The position numbers were made by a program, and so were the translations under genes. The notes under the pieces were generated by a model. The model was given only the letters and a program-made list of their open reading frames with translations, was not told the DNA's origin and did no database searches. Below, piece by piece: positions 10,283 to 19,017 of a DNA stretch of 36,592 nt. Source of the DNA: Fusarium oxysporum f. sp. lycopersici 4287 (Eukaryota > Ascomycota > Sordariomycetes > Hypocreales > Nectriaceae). The stretch is from the NCBI RefSeq assembly GCF_000149955.1, contig NC_030991.1:1022766-1059357 (forward strand), written 5' to 3'. Position 1 is the first letter of the stretch. Every line of letters starts with the position of its first letter.

Positions 10283-10600
10283 CTAGATGAGGCAGATCTC
10301 TGGCTTCAGTGCTGGAAGATGCTGATGATGAAGAGCTTGGGGAACTGTTGGAGGCATTGGTGACTGCAACTCTCTCGTATCTTGCCTATTCATAGAATCG
10401 ACACTGCATTGGCCAACTAAACTAGGAGCTGAGCTCTTTCTAATAAGTAAGACATACCTAGGAATTCCCACTATAAACAAAATCACCAGAGTTAGAAGTG
10501 GCATTATCACGGCCGCGAGCCATCCTAGTAACGCGTGGTTTTGGTCCTGGTTATCAGGGTCCTGAGTGGTGAAGGGAGCGTCTCTGATTAGTATAGGCAT
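10283..10600 (-). CDS. possible small single-pass membrane protein, unrecognised
   Basis: A 105-codon minus-strand frame starts at an ATG (10600). Residues about 25-53 form one strongly hydrophobic segment (LLGWLAAVIMPLLTLVILF) preceded by a polar, Asp/Gln-rich N-terminus and followed by basic residues, as in a type III or tail-anchored protein. I do not recognise a family. It may be a chance frame or the terminal exon of a decayed stalk-TM protein. Confidence 0.2.
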   Translation of the reverse strand: MPILIRDAPFTTQDPDNQDQNHALLGWLAAVIMPLLTLVILFIVGIPRYVLLIRKSSAPSLVGQCSVDSMNRQDTRELQSPMPPTVPQALHHQHLPALKPEICLI

Positions 10601-10936
10601 GGCTTGTATGTGAATGCAGGATATATCAGAGCCTCAGCACCTTCTAATTCAAATAACAAATGCATTTGACTGGCCTTATGTGCCTGATATTGTTCAATTC
10701 TGGAACATGTACTGTATGGACTCGGGTCTGGAGCCTGGTATCATGCTTCCGGCTAGATCCGCCCTATGATCTGATGGATACCTCACAAACCTCTGCCTCA
10801 TTATCACGCCACATTAGTTGTCAAGACGAAACAGAACTTACTACAGTAGCGGCATCTTACAAACAGAAATTAGCATTAAGGGGCCTATATTTGCCATGGC
10901 TAGGCGCGTGATCTTTGATGTTACGTGGACTGCTAC

Positions 10937-11088
10937 GTGTTAGACATTATGTGTATTTGGTTTATTGATGCAGATACGTGTATTTAAGTCGTGTTTTTTT
11001 TTTTAGCCCCTTGAAAGGTCTGCCAATTCGGCCCGTAATCTTCAGGTATCCCTGCATGCACGTAATACCTACCATCTGTTCAACAGTT
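10937..11088 (+). repeat. dispersed repeat, copy 1 (related to 18287-18434)
   Basis: About 150 bases starting TAGACATTATGTGTATTTGG and ending CCATCTGTTCAACAG align along their length with 18287-18434, with shared blocks GACATTAYGTGTATTYGG, GTAATCTT, TATCCCTGC and CATCTGTTCAACA. Many differences are transitions. No coding capacity. The element type is unknown. Confidence 0.75.
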
Positions 11089-11352
11089 ACGCGCTTATCA
11101 TAGCTATCATAATAGAGTATTATGCCAGAGACCCAATTTATTTTTCTCGTGAAATTAAGGTTTCTATCTCGAAGCAAGAATCCTACCGCTAGACCATCAA
11201 ACCGGAAACTAAACGCTAGTTATTTATTCAGAGACTTAACTCCGGCTTCAGGTTTGCTTATAACCACGGCTGGCTTTTCAGTCTGCACAGTGAATCAACA
11301 TTGACAATTAACCTAGCTACAGAAAAGGGATTACGTCCCGACTGTATCGTTG

Positions 11353-11813
11353 TATCTCCTTGACAGTCATAAGGCATAAATACATCGCCGACCCACTCTT
11401 GATTCGTTATAATATTAGTACTTCGGGTAACTTTAAAACTTTCTCCACCAAAAACTCTATGACGTTCATTCTGACGAAGAAACAAGGGCGTTGCCTAGGA
11501 TGTCAGGGCATTCAAATTGGCCCTTGATCCTGTAGCTCTCAAAAGGGCTGGAAGAAACGGGCTCTGTTGGATACGGCATCTGATGATAGCCTCAACTGCA
11601 GGGCCGCACGCAGGAAGGTCGGCAGAAATACGCAGTTGGGTTGTGACTGTTGTGATGTAGCTATTTGTAAACGGCCTGAATGTTGATACTTTCATCATAG
11701 GCAAGAAATGCCTGTGGAGGAAGTACTATAATTTTACTAAATTATAATTGGATGACATCCCTGTCGATCCCTTGCATGCAATGTATTTGTGCCTTATGAC
11801 TGTCAAGGAGATA
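11353..11813. mobile_element. 461-bp inverted-repeat element (possible MITE) of unknown family
   Basis: The 33 bases at 11353-11385 (starting TATCTCCTTGACAGTCATAA) recur as a reverse complement at 11781-11813 with one mismatch; similarity stops at both outer ends and shortly inside. Such arms suggest a non-autonomous DNA element, but no target duplication is obvious and no transposase frame lies inside. A chance-inverted duplicate or a stem-forming regulatory RNA cannot be excluded. Confidence 0.5.
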
Positions 11814-11993
11814 AAGCCAATAAACCTTACTATTCATTAGGTAGCGACAAGGACATCGTTAATTCAAGACGGATGCATTGATATTAAGTCTACCAATCTA
11901 CATACATATTACATTATGATCACAATCATTCCTCTGTACTTTTGACTTCCAACTTGAATGCAATTCCACAGGGTCGATTGCCATAGATAAACG

Positions 11994-12212
11994 TTATATA
12001 AAAGATTGTAGCAGTTTGTGTATTATTTCGTCTCCGATACGATCCTCTGTAAGCATCTCAGCAGTACCCTGGGTTGAAATGTTCCTAAAGAAGTCTGCAA
12101 TGTCCTCTACTATATCACTATAGCTGCCATTATTATTCTGCCATAGACTTGTGGTGCCTGTGCCATGTTCCGCGGTCAGAGAGCTGTGGCAAGTCGAGTC
12201 GTTCATGGTTCT
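11994..12212 (-). pseudogene. in-frame continuation of the bZIP frame beyond the TAA
   Basis: The frame stays open for 72 codons after the TAA (RTMNDSTCHSSLTAEHG .. DEIIHKLLQSFI) with ordinary amino-acid composition. I infer it was the original C-terminus. It could instead be 3' UTR that is open by chance. Confidence 0.4.
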
Positions 12213-12647
12213 TTATGCCTCTTTTGTAATATATTGTTGAATAGGAACATATTCGCAGCTGCTATCTCGTAAGACTTCGGTTTTCAGCCGATAGAGCTCT
12301 TCCCTCACATTATCAAAGTGGTAGGAAAGTTGTCTATGTTGGTCAGCCAGTTGTTCCTCTCGTGAGGCCAAAGCGAGTGCTTCATCTCGCTTGCGATGAT
12401 TGAATTTTATGGCAGCAAGTCGATTCCGTTCCAGGCGATTGAGGTGTGGTTGCTTCTTGAATTTGTCTGAATTTTCTATCTTTCCCCGGGACTTCTTGCT
12501 ACGGTCCGGCTGCAGGGCTTTGGGCTTCCGTTCATGATTCTTTCCTTTTGGCGGCTCCTGTGTCTGCCGATACTTGTCTGGCTTTGACAGAACGCCAAGA
12601 TATTGGAGGCTTTGATCGGTGTGGCAGTTGCGCGTAGAATTATCCAT
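12213..12647 (-). CDS. ATF/CREB-like bZIP transcription factor, probably damaged
   Basis: The minus-strand frame from the ATG at 12647 gives 144 residues. A basic N-terminus rich in Lys leads to a bZIP region, NRLERNRLAAIKFNHRKR (about residues 70-90), a heptad region (LADQHRQLSYHFDNVREEL) and the C-terminal motif EVLRDSSC .. PIQQYI, typical of fungal ATF/CREB-type bZIPs. In the usual N-x-AA-x-K-C-R core the last two positions are Phe-Asn instead of Cys-Arg, so normal DNA contact is doubtful. The TAA at 12213 is followed in the same frame by 72 more open codons (to 11994, starting RTMNDSTCHS), which suggests a premature stop in a longer protein. A LINE lies immediately upstream in the same orientation; its tandem tail ends about 40 bases before the ATG, so native promoter sequence has been displaced. 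Confidence 0.65.
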   Translation of the reverse strand: MDNSTRNCHTDQSLQYLGVLSKPDKYRQTQEPPKGKNHERKPKALQPDRSKKSRGKIENSDKFKKQPHLNRLERNRLAAIKFNHRKRDEALALASREEQLADQHRQLSYHFDNVREELYRLKTEVLRDSSCEYVPIQQYITKEA

Positions 12648-12687
12648 CTTATCCTGAATTGGAGGAGCCGGTGGTATTGGAAAACGA

Positions 12688-12713
12688 ATGTATGTATGTA
12701 TGTATGTATGTAT
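12688..12713 (-). repeat. (TACA)n tail of the minus-strand LINE
   Basis: About six tandem TATG units on the plus strand (TACA on the LINE strand) mark the 3' end of the LINE. The tail differs from the (ATTC)n tail of the other LINE, so the two belong to different families. Confidence 0.85.
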
Positions 12714-13204
12714 ATTTTTCGTCTGGGGGGCTATCGGCCCCGAAAGTCCCCTACTGGGGCACAGGACGTGCTGGGCTAGAGAAGTCGGCATCTATCCACA
12801 CGCTATTTACAGAAATGCTATTGGCTACAAAGGATTAGTCATTCGCAACGCGAAATTAGTCTTCCGCTCGGCATCCGATTTCTGCAAACGCATCAGTAGA
12901 CCGTACTCTATCCAGCATATCATCGGCACAAATGGCGCATCCTATCGGGCCTGTTGCCCGTCAGCGGGACGACAAGGCGGAGCTGGCATATCGCAGCCGC
13001 TTTTGGCCTGATATCAGGAGAGTTGAGATCAGTCTGTGTGTGTGCGGCAGCTCGAGACTACCTCAAGGTGGTCCCGGCTAGATGGAGGGCGTGGTGGCGC
13101 CCTTCGTCTGGCCGTGAGCATACGAGGAAGAAAAGGTAATAAAAGAAATGTGTGGAAGATAAAGAGAGGAAGAGAGTCGCGAGTGCTTCTCCAGTCGCGG
13201 TCGC

Positions 13205-16200
13205 CTAATAACAAGGGCAAATCTTTCCAAAGAACGCGCTGTCCTTGGACAGGTCGATATATTTGGTAAAGTCTTTTCCTATTGCTAGATTGACTGCTGC
13301 ATTCGGTGAGGGTGCAAGCCTTATCCGATGACGCGGCGGTACTTTTCTGCAATAGAAGATGTGATCCGGTGCTTTGCGTCGGTTGCACGAGCAGACCAAG
13401 CGTGCATCGCTATGGTCGAATCTCTCGTGATATGCGGCGAAATCCCCGTGGAGGGATCTCGCTGCCAGCAGATGGTGCAAGACTGCCCGCGGGAGCGAGA
13501 GCTCCGGCGGGCAGCCTGTAGTCGCCTTGAGATTGAGTCTCTTATACTGCTTAGGGGCGTAGGTAGACCACCACGTCTCGAATGCTTCTTTCGGTTTCTG
13601 TCTTGCGATCCTTTGCAAGTATGCTAGTGTTGGCTGAGCTCCCTCAGGCTCGGGGGCTGACGATCCTGCTTTGGCCAGTTTATCGGCCTGTTCGTTGCCA
13701 GGGATGTCAGTGTGTCCTGGCACCCAGCGTACCTGTGTGGCTCCATGCGATGGCCGCTAGTGCCTTGAACCTCGAGANNNNNNNNNNNNNNNNNNNNNNN
13801 NNNNNNNNNNNNNNNNNNNNNNNNNNNNNNNNNNNNNNNNNNNNNNNNNNNNNNNNNNNNNNNNNNNNNNNNNNNNNNNNNNNNNNNNNNNNNNNNNNNN
13901 NNNNNACTATGATGTCTTGTGTTGCTGAATCTTGCAGGGCTAAGGCGGCTCTAAGGCCTTCCAGTGCTCCTGCAGCTTCGGCATCAATGACCTCTGCAGG
14001 TCCAAGGCGACCTGATCCGCCGAGGACGGGGAAGTTGCCTTGGTGAATAGTGAAACCGTAGCTGGTGGCACCCTGAGAGGACAGAGAGCCATCTGAGTAT
14101 ACGACTAGGGTGAGCGGGTCGAGTGACTGCACCCAATGGAGGAAAGCATCGGCTGTTTCCTTCTTCGATGCTGTCTGCAGCGGTGGCATTTGTTCTTGGT
14201 TGAAGCATTGCTGGATGAGCTTCGGTCGCGCGCACGGCGCAAGGAGCTCATCTGTACGTCGAAGACGTGTTCGGAAGCTGCTTTCCGTCTGTGCTTGATA
14301 TCTTCGTTTGATGAGGTCGTGGTAAGCAGGTTGGCTGAGCGGGCGCGTTCGACTCGCCAGAGGGTGAGCCTCATCAAGCGATTTGAGTCGCGCAGAGAAT
14401 CGGAGTCGCCGTGCTTCAAGGAGTTGCGCGACTGGCGGTATCCCACTTTCTCGGTGGAGAGCAGCAGTAGGTGTTGTCTTCCAGACGGGAAGTATAGCTC
14501 TCATGGCCTGGTTCATGGCTTTGGTCATTCTCTGTATGAGATGCTGGTTGCTCGATGGTATGTCTTTCGTAGGCTGGTTCCACCGCGGCCTGGATGTTCC
14601 CGGGTACCACGCCTCGGAGCCGTGGAGCAGCACGGGCTCGACACATGCTCTGACGGCACTCCGCACGGCGCTCGGCAGAGGGCCGTGTATCGTATTGGTC
14701 AGTCCTCGCAAGTGGTAGGCGACGGCCTTTGCCTTCGCCGCCCACTTCTCTACATGGATCCGGAAGGATAGCCTGCTGTTAAGCCAGATGCCTAGCCAGC
14801 GTAGGGCTGACTCGGGATGTTTCTCGATATCTCCGTGACGTACCGCTGGAGCGGTCCTGAGTTTGCTGCGAGAGAAGTGCATGACTTCGGTCTTCTTCGA
14901 GTCGAAGGAGACGCCGTTTATCGCGCCCCAGCGCACCATCTCGTCGATGGCCCTGGAAGCCATAGCGGCAGTTTTATCTACTATATCGCCTACGGACAGG
15001 ATGTCTGTATCGTCGGCATAGCCAAAGCGGCCTTGGGGGTTGCCGAGTCGGTAGATAGGCTCTGTATAGAGCAGGAAAAGAATCGGCGATACAGGCGACC
15101 CCTGAGGGAGGCCGCACTCGAGAGGAGAGGAGGATGTAAGGGTGTCTTGATATCTGACACGGGCCGATCAGCCACTCATAAAGGACCCGGCCCATCTAGC
15201 CAGATAATCGGGCCAGCCTTGTACGCGTAGACGCAGAACCAGCCTGTTTCGCATGACGGTGTCGAATGCGCCTTGGATATCCATCGTGACCAGAGTGGCC
15301 ACCTTCTTGCGTGCGAATGCCTCTTCGATATCATGGATCAGGGCGGCCACTAGGTCTGTTGCCGACCTTTTGGGGAGAGCACCAGCTTGTTGTGGGTGAA
15401 GAACGCTGAAGTGAATGGCTGCCCACGCAAGACGGCGTGCATTCAGCCGTTCTAAGCCCTTGCCGAGGCAGGAGAGCAGAGAGATAGGTCGCCAAGCCCG
15501 TGGTGATGTGAGGTCTCGGCGTCCGGGTTTGGCGATCATGACCACTTCGGCCTCCCTAAATGGTTTCGGGTGGTGGCCTACAGCGAGGCATCTTTCGAAT
15601 AAGCGGCGGACGTGCGTCCCGGTGATATGCTATACGGCTTTAAGGAGATTAACGGTGATGTTGTCTGATCCAGGAGATGTATTGCCTGTATGGAGGGTTG
15701 CATACTGCGCCTCGTCTAGGGAGATTTCGAGTGGAAACGGGATCAGTGTAGGAGGAGAGACTAGCATCCAAGGGTCTTAGATATCATCGTCTGCAGTTCG
15801 TCGTTCCAGCGTGGCTCGTCGGAGCGCGTTAGCCTTGTCTATCTGAGATTCGTAGACGACGTCGTCAACCTGCAGTGGTGGCGGCTGGAAGGGCCCTGGG
15901 GACTTTAGCCACCGAACGGCTTTGAAAACAGAGCTACTGTCGGAGAAGGTGTCGATGAGATTCCGCCAGTAGAGCCTTTTGGCTTGGCAGACTACGCGAT
16001 GGAAGTCTCGTTTGGCGATTTAGACTTCCTCGTTAAAGCGAAGAGGGTAGAGTCTTTTGATTGCTCGAAATGCAGCCGCGGCGCCGGCGCATTCTTCAGT
16101 CCACCAGGGAGCAGTTCGTGCACCCTTCCGTGTGGGCCGGCCAGCTGCCTTCGCTGCCGATGTTAGGAGATTCACGAGTGCAGAGGCAAGCTCATCAAGC

Positions 16201-17015
16201 TCGGATGGGGTCGAAGCAGCTGTGGGGAGTCCAGCGGCTCCAAGCTCTACGATCTCAGCGAATCGTTTGAGCTCGTCATCTGTTGTCACCCGAACCCGGC
16301 CCGGTTGCATCGGGGCTAGTCCCGCATCGGGAAGGGTAAGGCTAAGTGTGAAGTGGTCAGAGCTAGTGGCAAGGTGATCTTCGACGGTAGCTTCAGCAAG
16401 TGGCATATTAGTAAAGGCAAGATCGATCGTGTTGTCGTGTGGGTTTGTTAGAATATCTGGAGTGTTAAGTAGGTCGAGATCATTTTTTGATGCCCAGTCT
16501 GCAATTTCTTGGCCACGGTTCGTCGCTTGTCCCGTCTGCCAAGTATGATGTCTGGCGTTAAAGTCGCCGGCGATAAGGCAGCGTTCCGGAACAGGCCATC
16601 GTATCAGTATGTTCAGGGCATCACTCTCGTCGTTCTGACGATAGAAGTTAACTATCGTCATGCCGTTGATTGTAAGCCATAGAATATCCCGAGTCTGAAA
16701 GGGCCGGATCTGGTCAGCCAGGAGCCTTGGGTCTCGTCAGACATATGCCATGACTCTAGGCCGAGTGTCGTTACCGCCCCATGTCTCGACAGGTGTGAAT
16801 GTGTCGTATGCGGGGCGAGTTTTGGTCAGAAAGCGGGACTCGGTATGAGACGTCCACGGCTCCTGCAAGAGCACAATGTCATATCGTTCCGTGTCGGCCA
16901 GCGCCAGGACGCAGTCTTGGGCCGGAGGGATCTTGCCGACGTTGGCCTGGAAGATCCTGAGCGGCTTCTTGTCGTTCTTTCGTGTCTGCTGCGAGTGTCG
17001 TCTATTCCCGGTCAT
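13205..17015 (-). pseudogene. LINE ORF2: endonuclease / reverse transcriptase / RNase H, inactivated
   Basis: From the ATG at 17015: AP endonuclease motifs RIFQANVGK, VLLQEPWTS, AGDFNARHHTWQ and SSDHFTLSL; a reverse transcriptase with PGRRDLTSPRAWRPISLL, the palm motif DIQGAFDTV, GLPQGSPVSPILF and FGYADDTDIL; RNase H with VVYSDGSLSSQG, DAEAAGALEGL and VPGHTDIPGNEQADKLA; and a C-terminal knuckle CSCNRRKAPDHIFYC. Five in-frame stops (16737, 16020, 15777, 15630 and 15168) fit CGA-to-TGA, CAA-to-TAA or TGG-to-TAG changes. A two-base loss near 13735 (CACACA region) shifts the frame before VRWVPGH. The catalytic YADD and the first RNase H Asp survive. The copy is not autonomous. Confidence 0.9.
13778..13905. 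other. assembly gap (128 N) inside the LINE RNase H region
   Basis: Run of N characters. It hides the middle of the RNase H domain, including one of its acidic residues. Confidence 1.
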
Positions 17016-17037
17016 GGGGACGAGTGATGAGAACTAT

Positions 17038-17932
17038 TCAGCGCTTTCGCGGTGAGCCTGGCCTGGGATGCTCAGGCTCCTCTTCTGCTTCGTAGCCGAT
17101 CTGGGGCGTTGTGGCCACCATGATGCACGAGGGTGCTCCTGATACAGCTGGGCTTGGAGCACGAACGCTCGGTTGATCTTGTGATACGCCATCCTCGCCT
17201 TGTGGTTCAGACGTGTCGTTGTGGGCTTCTTGGTGCGATTCCAGTTGTGATTCTCGCTCTCGCTGTCGTTGTCGGTATGCCTCCGCACGTACGGTCCGGA
17301 CATGGCCTCGCTGCTCTTTAGTGAGCCGGCGGAGCACGCCGCGCACTCTCTTTGGCCGATCTGGGCACTTGTCAAAGTTGGCCTGATGAGGGCCCAGGCA
17401 ATTGACGCACTGCTCTGGTGCGGCGCAGTCACCCGTAGAGTGGCCGGTCTTGCCGCAGCGTTGGCAAACTGGCTGTCTATAACAACTGCGGGCAAAATGA
17501 TAGCCCCAGCACGCCTCGCACTGTCTGAGTCGGTTGGTTTTGTCGACGAGTCTGGCCGCACTGCTGCCAAATAGCGACCAGAATCTCTTTGTGGGTTTCA
17601 GAAAGGACACAAGCAGGCCCTTGGTCAAGGGGTTGTCCGAGAATTGTCGCGCTTGGCGAATGTCAACAGGCGTGAGCCCCGTCTGGATTTCTATCTCGTC
17701 GCTAACGATGCTGTCGCTATCCACCTCGTTGCCGTGGAAGTCGGTCAGTCTTTTGGGAAAGTCCGAGACCACATAGGTGAACCATTCTTTGTTCGTTTCT
17801 ACTGCTATAGGTTTCAGTTCAGCGGCCCACTCAGCCTGCTTTTCTACCAGAAAGTCGCGTGTTGCCCTTGGCGATGAGGTGGGTCAGATTGCCGGTGCTG
17901 TTGTTGTTGATGATGGCGGGCTGGGCGGACAT
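17038..17932 (-). pseudogene. LINE ORF1 (gag-like, zinc-knuckle RNA-binding protein)
   Basis: The probable start is the ATG at 17932 (MSAQPAIINNNSTGNL). An extra base in the CCC run near 17866 shifts the frame, after which it reads TRDFLVEKQAEWAAEL, then VSDFPKRLTDFHGNE and on to a stop at 17038. The C-terminal half has three CCHC-type knuckles: CEACWGYHFARSC, CQRCGKTGHSTGDC and CVNCLGPHQANFDKC. A basic, Arg/Glu/Gln-rich tail ends 22 bases before ORF2. In this class ORF1 coats the element RNA. Apart from the early shift the frame is open. Confidence 0.8.
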
Positions 17933-18280
17933 GGGCAGCGGGAAGCGAGGTGGCGGCGACGCCGCTGTAGGTAGGCTTAGGGGTCGTAGGCACAGACAAG
18001 CGAGCGGCACAGACAAGCGAGCGGCACACCCCACTTTTCACCTTAAAGGCAGGTTTTTAAATAATTCTTAAAAATTCAGATTAGGCTTAAAATAGCTAAG
18101 ATTTTGATAATTTATATATAACTCCTAAAATAAGCCATATTAACTTTTTTTTAGATTTTTAAAGAAATTCTTTATAGCTATAAACTTTAAAGTCTATTTA
18201 CACTGTATATTATACTGTGTTTTAAGGTTTTCTATATAAAATAAAATAAATAAAAATCTTATAAAAATATTTCTTTATTA

Positions 18281-18443
18281 AGCTGTCAGACATTACGTGT
18301 ATTCGGATCATTGATGTGAATTGGTGTATTCATTTTTGTGTTCTGTTGAAATCTGCCCCTGAGAGGTTTTACCATTTCGGTTGTAATCTTAAAATATCCC
18401 TGCTTGCACGTGAGACCCCAGCATCTGTTCAACATAAGCTAGC
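18281..18443 (+). repeat. dispersed repeat, copy 2 (related to 10937-11088)
   Basis: Starts CAGACATTACGTGTATTCGG and ends CATCTGTTCAACATAAGC. It is roughly 70% similar by eye to 10937-11088 and lies between the left half of the outer MITE and the inner MITE. Confidence 0.7.
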
Positions 18444-18445
18444 TA

Positions 18446-18872
18446 ACGTACATGATAAGCGAGTGTCTCAGACAAGCGAGTGTCTCACTATACTGTGCTA
18501 CCTAAAAACAGCTTACCCTATAACACTTTTTTAGCTAAAATAAAATAATAGAAAATAGTAAAAACTATAGTTTTAAGTAGTATAGCTTTTAAAACTAAGA
18601 TATTATTTTTTAGATTTTTTTAAATATTATATTATATAAAAAACCTGCTAAAATACAGTATAAATAGATTTTCTTTAATAACTCTATGAATAATTTAGCT
18701 ATAATTCTTTTATAAAGTATATAGCTTTCTTATATAGCTAAAAGTAAGTTATACAGCTTTTAGCTTTTTTAGACTTAGCCTGAATTCTATATAAGCTTTG
18801 AAAAGTCGGCTTTTTAGGTGTAAAGTGACGTGAGACACTCGCTTGTCTGAGACACTCGCTTATCATGTACGT
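18446..18872. mobile_element. 427-bp MITE with perfect 43-bp terminal inverted repeats and TA target duplication
   Basis: The 43 bases at 18446-18488 (ACGTACATGATAAGCGAGTG..) are exactly reverse-complemented at 18830-18872. Each arm holds two copies of AAGCGAGTGTCTCA separated by GAC. The element is flanked by TA on both sides (18444-18445, 18873-18874), as expected for Tc1/mariner-type insertion. The interior is very AT-rich and non-coding. Relative to the outer element it lies in inverted orientation. Confidence 0.9.
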
Positions 18873-19017
18873 TAACTTATACTATTATTCAAAATACTTT
18901 TTCTAAATTATTAGCTATTTTATTTAAGAAGTGAATTCCTATAGGGTAAGTTATTTCTAGCTGTACAGTATGCTGTGCCGCTCGCTTGTCTGTGCCGCTC
19001 TCTTATCATGTACGTTA

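Larger units (their letters stand above)
12688..17990 (-). mobile_element. near full-length Tad/I-like LINE
   Basis: About 5.3 kb on the minus strand: a 5' segment, ORF1 (17932-17038), a 22-base spacer, ORF2 (17015-13205), a 3' UTR of roughly 490 bases, and a (TACA)n tail. The domain order (ORF1 with CCHC knuckles; ORF2 with AP endonuclease, reverse transcriptase, RNase H and C-terminal zinc knuckle) is that of fungal Tad-type LINEs with RNase H. The 5' end directly joins the partial MITE terminal repeat at 17991. No target duplication could be matched between 12687 and 17991. A 128-base N gap interrupts RNase H. Confidence 0.9.
17991..19015 (+). mobile_element. MITE-like AT-rich element, outer copy split by a nested insertion
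   Basis: The left arm starts with two tandem 17-base units, GACAAGCGAGCGGCACA (17995-18028), followed by CCCACTTTTCACCTTAAA and AT-rich sequence. The right end is GTGCCGCTCGCTTGTCTGTGCCG .. ATCATGTACGT (18975-19015). The halves 17991-18280 and 18875-19015 line up with the two halves of the single element at 27982 and with the inverted inner copy; 18281-18874 is a later insertion. The outermost TIR bases (ACGTACATGATAAGCGAG) are missing on the left, where the LINE 5' end begins. No coding capacity. It is presumably mobilised by a transposase elsewhere. Confidence 0.75.

Noticed and set aside
12688..13011. Plus-strand frame beginning with a Met/Tyr/Val/Cys repeat
   Set aside because: It is a translation of the (TATG)n LINE tail and LINE 3' UTR, not a protein.
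14136..14771. 211-codon plus-strand frame
   Set aside because: Antisense of the reverse transcriptase region of the LINE; the opposite strand has clear RT and RNase H motifs.
17831..18071. Short frames over the LINE 5' end and MITE repeat units
   Set aside because: Apart from the ORF1 start on the minus strand they are chance frames in GC-rich or repeat sequence.
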